A stretch of DNA of 10,286 bases from Sphingomonas sp. (lineage in GTDB: Bacteria > Pseudomonadota > Alphaproteobacteria > Sphingomonadales > Sphingomonadaceae). Position 1 is the stretch's first letter, and the number at the start of each line of letters is the position of its first letter. The notes under the pieces were generated by a model. That model did not search any database. It worked only from the letters and a program-made list of their open reading frames with translations, and was not told the DNA's origin. The translations under genes and the position numbers were made by a program. The stretch spans positions 1 through 10,286 of the forward strand of contig JACCSV010000173.1 of assembly GCA_013812805.1 (NCBI GenBank), in the 5' to 3' direction. This document shows positions 5,612-10,286 of the stretch, piece by piece.

Positions 5612-6523
5612 GTGGCAACCCTGGGACTGAGCGAAGCCGAGCAGGAAGCCGTCGCCAAGCTCGAGCGCGACGTCATCGAGCCGTCGATGACCAACCTCGT
5701 GCTGCTCGATTTCTGGGCGGAATGGTGCGGCCCGTGCAAGCAATTGTCGCCGGTGCTGGAAAAGATCGCCGCCGATTATGCCGAGCAGTCGGTGAAGCTG
5801 GTCAAGATCGACGTCGACAAGGACAAAGTGATCGCTGCCCAGTTCCGAGTGCAATCGCTCCCGACCGTCTATGCTTTTTACCAGGGGCAGCCGGTCGCAG
5901 ACCTGACCAATTACCGGACCGAGGGGCAGCTCACCCGCATCCTCGACCAGCTGCTGCAGCAGCTCGACGTCCCTGCCGCCGCCGACGCGGGCGCGGCGCA
6001 TGCCGAGATCGGGCCGCTGCTGGCGATGGGCGAGGAGGTGCTCGCCGGCGGCGATTCGCAGCGCGCGCTCAGCATTTTCCGGCAGGCGCAGGAGTTGGCG
6101 CCGGACGATCCCGCTGTCGTCGGCGGCCTCGTCCGGGCGCTTGTCGCCAGCGGCGACACAGCTGAAGCCCGAACAGTGCTGGACGCGCTTGCTCCGGCGC
6201 TCGCCCAGGATGTGGCCGTGGCCCGCGCCCGAGCGGCGCTTGACCTTGCCGAGGCTGCTCCGGCCGGGAGCATTGCGGAGCTCGAGCAGCGGGTCGCGTC
6301 GAACCCCGACGACCTCGATGCACGCTTCGAGCTGGCCGGCGCAGCGATGGCCGCTGACCGCGACCAGGCGGCTGATAACTTGTTCGAGATCATCGCTCGC
6401 GACAAGGACTGGAACGAGGGCGCCGCGCGCAAGCGGCTGCTGCAATTGCTCGAGGCGCAGAGCCTGGAAGACCCGTGGGCGCGGGCGCAGCGCCGGCGCT
6501 TGTCGGCGCTGCTGTTCACGTGA
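5612..6523 (+). CDS. cnoX: Thioredoxin-TPR protein, CnoX/YbbN type
   Basis: 303 aa from GTG 5612; an ATG at 5579 would add 11 residues but lacks a ribosome site. Residues about 8-118 form a thioredoxin domain with LLDFWAEWCGPCK, whose active-site CGPC is at 39-42, and a SLPTVYAF segment with the cis-proline P84. The C-terminal half (about 130-300) is alpha-helical and TPR-like, with repeated A/L patterns such as EVLAGGDSQRALSIFRQAQELAPDDPAVV (cut here to its first helix pair) and a second unit near 226-262. This architecture is that of CnoX (YbbN), which binds unfolding proteins and hands them to GroEL and DnaK. E. coli CnoX lacks a full CxxC; here both cysteines are present, so thiol-disulfide exchange is likely retained. 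The stop overlaps the start of the LON-domain gene (GTGA), giving an operon. The domain call is firm; the exact in vivo role is inferred. Confidence 0.9.
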   Translation: MATLGLSEAEQEAVAKLERDVIEPSMTNLVLLDFWAEWCGPCKQLSPVLEKIAADYAEQSVKLVKIDVDKDKVIAAQFRVQSLPTVYAFYQGQPVADLTNYRTEGQLTRILDQLLQQLDVPAAADAGAAHAEIGPLLAMGEEVLAGGDSQRALSIFRQAQELAPDDPAVVGGLVRALVASGDTAEARTVLDALAPALAQDVAVARARAALDLAEAAPAGSIAELEQRVASNPDDLDARFELAGAAMAADRDQAADNLFEIIARDKDWNEGAARKRLLQLLEAQSLEDPWARAQRRRLSALLFT

Positions 6524-7161
6524 GCGGAGCACTGCCGATAAGGGTGCCTCTGTTCCCGCTGCCCGGTGCGATCCTGTTTCCGCGAAGCCAGCTGCCGCTG
6601 CACATCTTCGAGCCGCGCTATCGGCAGATGGTGCGCGAAGCGATCGACGGCGGCGGCCACATCGGCATGATCCAGCCGCAGTCGCCCGACCGCGACGATC
6701 ATCAGGCGCCGCTGTTCAGTGTCGGCTGCGCCGGCGAGATCGTCGGCATCGAGGAACTCGAGGACGGGCGGTTCAACATCGTCCTGACCGGCACCAACCG
6801 TTTCCGGCTGACCCAGGAGGTCGAGCTTGGCACGCCGTATCGCAACGCCGACATCGACGTTGCCGCCTTCGACGACCGCGAGCCGGATCCGCTCGGGCTT
6901 GCGCAACGCTCTGAAGTCGAGCGCGAGGCGCGGCGGCTGGGCGATGCGTTGGGACTCGTCGTCGACTGGGCAGCCGTAGAGCGGCTCGACGACGAGATGC
7001 TGGTCAACGCCATCGCCCAGGTCGCGCCGTTCGACGTGTCGGCCAAGCAGGTTCTGCTTGAAGCCGAGACTCTGGACTCCCGCGCTGACCTGCTGGTGCA
7101 GCTGATGCAATTCCTTCGGCTCAGCCAGGGCGGAGTCGAGCTTCAGCCGACCCTTCAATAA
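6520..7161 (+). CDS. Stand-alone LON N-terminal (substrate-binding) domain protein
   Basis: 213 aa from a GTG that overlaps the previous stop by four bases. The N terminus, VPLFPLPGAILFPRSQLPLH followed by IFEPRYRQMV (residues 9-38), is the classic LON substrate-binding domain signature (PF02190, COG2802). It is followed by GMIQP, a GCAGEIVGIEELEDGRFNIV strand pair (69-88) and GTNRFRL (91-97). The C-terminal third is helical (about 127-202). There is no AAA+ or protease domain, so it is not Lon itself; the length is normal for the stand-alone family, whose function is not established. Coupling with the thioredoxin-TPR gene suggests a shared role in handling unfolded proteins, which is inference. 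An upstream in-frame ATG at 6475 lies deep inside the preceding gene and is rejected. The end is two bases from the convergent ubiquinone hydroxylase. Confidence 0.9.
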   Translation: MSGALPIRVPLFPLPGAILFPRSQLPLHIFEPRYRQMVREAIDGGGHIGMIQPQSPDRDDHQAPLFSVGCAGEIVGIEELEDGRFNIVLTGTNRFRLTQEVELGTPYRNADIDVAAFDDREPDPLGLAQRSEVEREARRLGDALGLVVDWAAVERLDDEMLVNAIAQVAPFDVSAKQVLLEAETLDSRADLLVQLMQFLRLSQGGVELQPTLQ

Positions 7162-7163
7162 GC

Positions 7164-8381
7164 TCAGATAGGCAGGCCGCGGAGCAGCAAAGGAAGCTGC
7201 CCGCTGGTGCCGCGCGCTTCGCTCATCAGCTGATTGCGGACCGGGCCGATGCGGTTGATCAGCCCCATGCCGAAGCGGCGGACGGCAGAGGCGGCGCGGC
7301 CGCGGATGCCGTAGATCCGAGCCAGGCTGTCGGTGGCGACGGCAACCGAAAGGCTGTCGAGCGAGCGCCAGCGCTGATAGCGGTCGAGCAGCTGCCGGTC
7401 GCCCATGTCGAGACCGAGCCGAGCGCCTTCGACCAGCACCTGGGCGAGCGCCGCCGCGTCGCGAAAGCCGAGGTTCAGGCCCTGGCCCGCGATCGGGTGG
7501 ACGGCGTGCGCCGAATCCCCGACCAGCGCCAGCCGCTGGGCCGTGATCTGCGCCGCATGATGAAAGCCGAGCGGATAGGTTGAGCGCGGCGCGGCAAGCG
7601 CGATCTCGCCGAGGAAGCCGCCCATCGCTGCGCGCGCTTCGGCGGCGAAATCCTCGTCGTCTAGCGACAGGAACCCGGCTGCGTCGTCGCTTCGCACCGA
7701 CCAGACGATCGCCGAGCGGTGGCCGCCGTCATCATCGGTCATCGGCAGCAGCGCGAACGGGCCTGACGGATAGAAGATCTCGTACGCGACATTCTCGTGC
7801 GGCCGCTCGTGGCGGAGTACGGAAACGATGGCGGTGTGATTGTATCGCCAGCGAGCGACGCGAATTGCGCTGGCCTCCCGGGTCGGCGAATGGCGGCCGT
7901 CGGCGGCGATCAGCAGCGGTGCGTTGAGTTTGCGGCCGTCCTCGAGCCCGACAACGACGCCGTGCTCGGTGCGCTCGCGTGACGCTACCCGCGACCGCCA
8001 CAGCAGCCACAGGTTGGACGCAGTTTCCGCCCGGGCGCGAAGGGCGGCGCGAAGGTGCCGATTCTCGTGCATCCAGCCGAGTGGCTCGTCGTCGGCACCC
8101 GGCTCGAACTGCAGGCCGCCCGGCTCGAGCCCGTCGGCGACAGCGATCCGGAGGATCGGGCAGCCGGGCTCGGGCAGATGGTCGGAAACGCCGATCGTAC
8201 GCAGCATCCGCATCGAACTCGACGAGACCGCGCTGGTTCGGCCGTCAAACGCGGCCCCAACACGCTGGTCGGGGTCCGCGGGGTCGACGAGGATCGCCGA
8301 GATGCCACCTGAATCCAGGGCCGACGCAAGCGCCAGCCCGACCAGTCCGCCCCCCAGAATGATCACGTCGGCCCGGTCCAT
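7164..8381 (-). CDS. UbiH/UbiF/COQ6-family FAD-dependent ubiquinone hydroxylase
   Basis: 405 aa, the usual family length. The three flavoprotein signatures are in place: ADVIILGGGLVGLALA (residues 4-19) for the ADP part of FAD; the DG motif LLIAADGRHSPTRE (156-169); and GDSAHAVHPIAGQGLNLGFR (288-307), the GD box that also fits the UbiH-type consensus. Such enzymes hydroxylate the benzoquinone ring during aerobic ubiquinone synthesis, using NAD(P)H and O2, at the inner-membrane face. Alphaproteobacteria use several related enzymes (UbiH, UbiF, UbiL, UbiM) with different regiospecificity, and the motifs do not tell which carbon is modified, so no gene symbol is given. The ATG at rc 8379-8381 leads directly into the FAD motif. 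The gene is divergent from ftsK and convergent with the LON-domain gene, so it is probably transcribed alone. Confidence 0.92.
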   Translation of the reverse strand: MDRADVIILGGGLVGLALASALDSGGISAILVDPADPDQRVGAAFDGRTSAVSSSSMRMLRTIGVSDHLPEPGCPILRIAVADGLEPGGLQFEPGADDEPLGWMHENRHLRAALRARAETASNLWLLWRSRVASRERTEHGVVVGLEDGRKLNAPLLIAADGRHSPTREASAIRVARWRYNHTAIVSVLRHERPHENVAYEIFYPSGPFALLPMTDDDGGHRSAIVWSVRSDDAAGFLSLDDEDFAAEARAAMGGFLGEIALAAPRSTYPLGFHHAAQITAQRLALVGDSAHAVHPIAGQGLNLGFRDAAALAQVLVEGARLGLDMGDRQLLDRYQRWRSLDSLSVAVATDSLARIYGIRGRAASAVRRFGMGLINRIGPVRNQLMSEARGTSGQLPLLLRGLPI

Positions 8382-8449
8382 GGCGCCCCACTAGCGTCCC
8401 TCTATCGAGCTGACGAGAGGTCCAAAAAGGTGACGTCGAGACTAGGTGC

Positions 8450-8478
8450 TTGCCGTGGAGTCCGCGAAAGGGCATTTT
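8450..8478 (+). promoter_or_regulatory. Sigma70-like promoter candidate for ftsK
   Basis: TTGCCG (8450-8455) and CATTTT (8473-8478) are separated by 17 bases in the 124-bp gap between the divergent ubiquinone hydroxylase and ftsK. Matches are four and three of six. If used, it excludes the in-frame GTG at 8455 as the ftsK start. No other feature is seen in this gap. Confidence 0.3.
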
Positions 8479-8505
8479 ACCGAACGACTGGTGGGGGTTG
8501 AGACG

Positions 8506-10286
8506 ATGGCGACGGCTGCGGCACGAGCGCGCAACGACCTGGGGCCGGACTGGCGCGACAAGCTTCGCGCCAGCGTTCGACGCTTTGCGCTTCGAAGCAT
8601 CGGCGCGGCGCTTCTCGCGCTAAGCGCTGCCGGCGCCGTCGCGCTTGCCACCCACAACAGCACCGACGCATCGTTTACCACCGCCGCCGGGGGGCAGCCC
8701 GTCAACTGGCTGGGCAGCTTCGGCGCATATCTGAGCGACCTGCTGCTGCTGCTGTTCGGTCTGGGCTCGATCGTTTTCCTGCCGGTCATTGCGCTTGCCG
8801 GCCTGCGCCTGCTGCGCACGGAATCGCCAGGACGGATGCGCCGCGGCCTGCTCGTCGCGACCGCCGCGGCGGTCCTGATCGGACTTGCTTTGGGCCTGGC
8901 CAGCAGCTCGGCGGTCGCCGGGCTTCCAAGCGGCTGGGGCGGCGCCCTTGGCCTAGCCGGCGCCGCCGGCGTCAACGCGGCGATTGGGTTGATCCCCGAC
9001 CAGCAGTTCGCTGCGCCGGTGCGAATCGCGGTGCTGATCCTGTTCGCGGCCGCGGGACTGGTCGTCGCCTTCCTCTCGCTTGGCCTTACTCAGGACGAGA
9101 AGGACGGCCTTGCAGGCCTGTTCAGGCGCCGGCCGCGAGAGCAAGCGGCGGTGCCGAGGAAAACCGAAACCGCGCGCGACGAGGCTGGCGCGATCGCCGC
9201 TCCGCCGAGGTCGAGGCCCAGCGTTTCGGTTGTCGAGCCCACCAAGCCGGCCAACCGCTCCGGCGGCGCGGCGCGGCGAACCGCTGCCCAGCAGACCCTG
9301 GCACTTGGCGACGATTACGTGCTTCCGGATATCGGCTTGCTGGCGCCGGTGGTCGAGAAAGGCCGCATGCAGATCGACCGCGCCGCGCTCGAGCGCAATG
9401 CGCGGATCCTCGAATCGGTGCTCGAGGACTTTCACGTGCGCGGCGACATCGTCGAGGTTCGCCCGGGGCCAGTCGTCACCATGTACGAGCTCGAGCCGGC
9501 AAGCGGAATCAAGGCCAGCCGGGTGATCCAGCTGGCCGACGACATCGCCCGCAACATGCAGGCGATCTCCGCGCGGGTGGCGATCATCCCGGGCCGCAGC
9601 GTGATCGGGATCGAACTGCCCAATCCCAAGCGGGAAGGGGTGGTGCTGTCGGAGCTGGTGCAGGCCGACGCCTTTGCCGACGCGACAATGTCGCTGCCGT
9701 TGATTCTGGGCAAGAATATCGCCGGCGATCCGGTGATCGCCGACCTCGCGCCGATGCCGCATCTGCTGGTCGCTGGAACCACCGGATCGGGCAAGTCGGT
9801 CGGCCTCAACTGCATGATCGTGTCGCTGTTGTACCGGCTCAACCCCGAGCAATGCCGGTTGATCATGATCGATCCCAAAATGCTCGAGCTCAGCACTTAC
9901 GAGGGCATCCCGCACTTGCTGGCGCCGGTGGTGACCGAGCCGGGCAAGGCGATCCGGGCGCTCAAATGGACGGTCGAGCAGATGGAGGAGCGCTATCGGA
10001 TGATGGCCAACCTCGGGGTGCGCGCGCTGCCCAGCTTCAACGCCAAGGTGCGCGAAGCCAAGGCCAAGGGCACGCAGCTCGGGCGCCAGGTGCAGACCGG
10101 TTACAACGCCGACACCGGCCAGCCGATCTACGAAGTCGAGCAGCTGGAGTATGAGGTGTTGCCGCAGATCGTCGTCGTCGTCGACGAGCTCGCCGATTTG
10201 ATGATGACCGCCGGCAAGGAGGTCGAGTTCCTGATCCAGCGGCTGGCACAGAAGGCGCGCGCCGCCGGAATTCACCTGATCATGGC
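8506..10286 (+). CDS. ftsK: DNA translocase FtsK, N-terminal and motor part (runs off the right edge)
   Basis: 593 codons are visible without a stop. FtsK is anchored at the division septum and pumps DNA to resolve and segregate chromosome termini. Four membrane helices are visible at about 30-49, 70-101, 112-134 and 172-193. A charged Pro/Arg-rich linker follows (about 200-265). The alpha-beta motor then starts at LALGDDYVLPD, with the pre-motor segment VTMYELEPASGIK and IIPGRSVIGIELPN. Walker A is GTTGSGKS (424-431) and Walker B is VVVVDELADLMM (556-567). The linker is much shorter than in E. coli FtsK, as in most alphaproteobacteria. The ATG at 8506 has GGGGG about eight bases upstream; in-frame GTGs at 8455 and 8491 are less likely. 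The C-terminal gamma domain lies beyond the window. Confidence 0.96.
   Translation, partial: MATAAARARNDLGPDWRDKLRASVRRFALRSIGAALLALSAAGAVALATHNSTDASFTTAAGGQPVNWLGSFGAYLSDLLLLLFGLGSIVFLPVIALAGLRLLRTESPGRMRRGLLVATAAAVLIGLALGLASSSAVAGLPSGWGGALGLAGAAGVNAAIGLIPDQQFAAPVRIAVLILFAAAGLVVAFLSLGLTQDEKDGLAGLFRRRPREQAAVPRKTETARDEAGAIAAPPRSRPSVSVVEPTKPANRSGGAARRTAAQQTLALGDDYVLPDIGLLAPVVEKGRMQIDRAALERNARILESVLEDFHVRGDIVEVRPGPVVTMYELEPASGIKASRVIQLADDIARNMQAISARVAIIPGRSVIGIELPNPKREGVVLSELVQADAFADATMSLPLILGKNIAGDPVIADLAPMPHLLVAGTTGSGKSVGLNCMIVSLLYRLNPEQCRLIMIDPKMLELSTYEGIPHLLAPVVTEPGKAIRALKWTVEQMEERYRMMANLGVRALPSFNAKVREAKAKGTQLGRQVQTGYNADTGQPIYEVEQLEYEVLPQIVVVVDELADLMMTAGKEVEFLIQRLAQKARAAGIHLIM

Noticed and set aside
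5949..5964. Perfect 16-bp palindrome AGCTGCTGCAGCAGCT in the thioredoxin-TPR gene
   Set aside because: It encodes a Leu-Leu-Gln-Gln helix after the thioredoxin fold; repeated CTG/CAG codons produce such palindromes by themselves.
5444..6532. Minus-strand open frame (362 codons) running into tRNA-Gly
   Set aside because: It overlaps the thioredoxin domain and ends inside the tRNA; composition and lack of motifs mark it as a shadow.
5911..7158. Minus-strand open frame (415 codons) opposite the thioredoxin-TPR and LON genes
   Set aside because: It spans two well-supported genes on the other strand, changes from one low-complexity composition to another, and has no recognisable motif.
8455..8505. 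Earlier in-frame GTG starts of ftsK at 8455 and 8491
   Set aside because: The GGGGG stretch is well spaced for the ATG at 8506, and the best promoter candidate would overlap the GTG at 8455. The added residues show no conserved feature that I recognise.
10168..10185. GTC triplet run in ftsK as a microsatellite
   Set aside because: It encodes the consecutive valines of the Walker B strand and is explained by protein sequence and codon preference.
8953..10275. Long minus-strand open frame (440 codons) opposite ftsK
   Set aside because: It is an antisense shadow of the clearly conserved FtsK motor; its translation is rich in His, Arg, Asp and Gln and shows no domain. Open antisense frames are common in DNA this rich in G+C.

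Overview
The window is a gene-dense stretch of bacterial core genome with very high G+C by eye (not computed). It most likely comes from an alphaproteobacterium, with Sphingomonadales my best guess. The reasons are a Mic60/mitofilin-type membrane protein (a family known from alphaproteobacteria and mitochondria) directly behind hemC-hemD, a thioredoxin-TPR plus LON-domain gene pair, and a UbiH-type aerobic ubiquinone hydroxylase. There is no mobile element, CRISPR array, integrase or phage gene, and no protein-coding gene is visibly broken.

Layout, left to right. (1) On the minus strand, tsaD (tRNA t6A synthesis) runs into the first 25 codons of gpsA, which leaves the window; the two overlap by GTGA. 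(2) Divergent from tsaD across 47 bp, a plus-strand heme operon holds hemC, hemD and a short Mic60-like inner-membrane protein, coupled by 4-base start/stop overlaps (ATGA, and possibly GTGA). (3) After a 122-bp gap comes a secreted class A beta-lactamase-like serine hydrolase, whose end overlaps by 20 bp a prolyl-4-hydroxylase-type 2OG-Fe(II) dioxygenase. (4) A minus-strand tRNA-Gly(GCC) with encoded CCA sits tail to tail with the dioxygenase. (5) A plus-strand pair encodes a thioredoxin-TPR protein of the CnoX/YbbN type and a stand-alone LON N-terminal-domain protein, again with a GTGA overlap. (6) A minus-strand UbiH-family FAD hydroxylase ends 2 bp from the LON gene. (7) Divergent from it, ftsK runs off the right edge after Walker A and Walker B.

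The genes serve several housekeeping tasks: tRNA modification and supply, phospholipid precursor synthesis (gpsA), tetrapyrrole synthesis with an envelope-organising partner, protein quality control, ubiquinone synthesis, and chromosome segregation at division. No clearly new multi-gene defence or metabolic system is visible. The items most worth a second look are the compact Mic60-like protein in the heme operon, the coupled serine hydrolase/dioxygenase pair, and the coupled redox-chaperone/LON-domain pair. No gene-free stretch exceeds about 150 bp.
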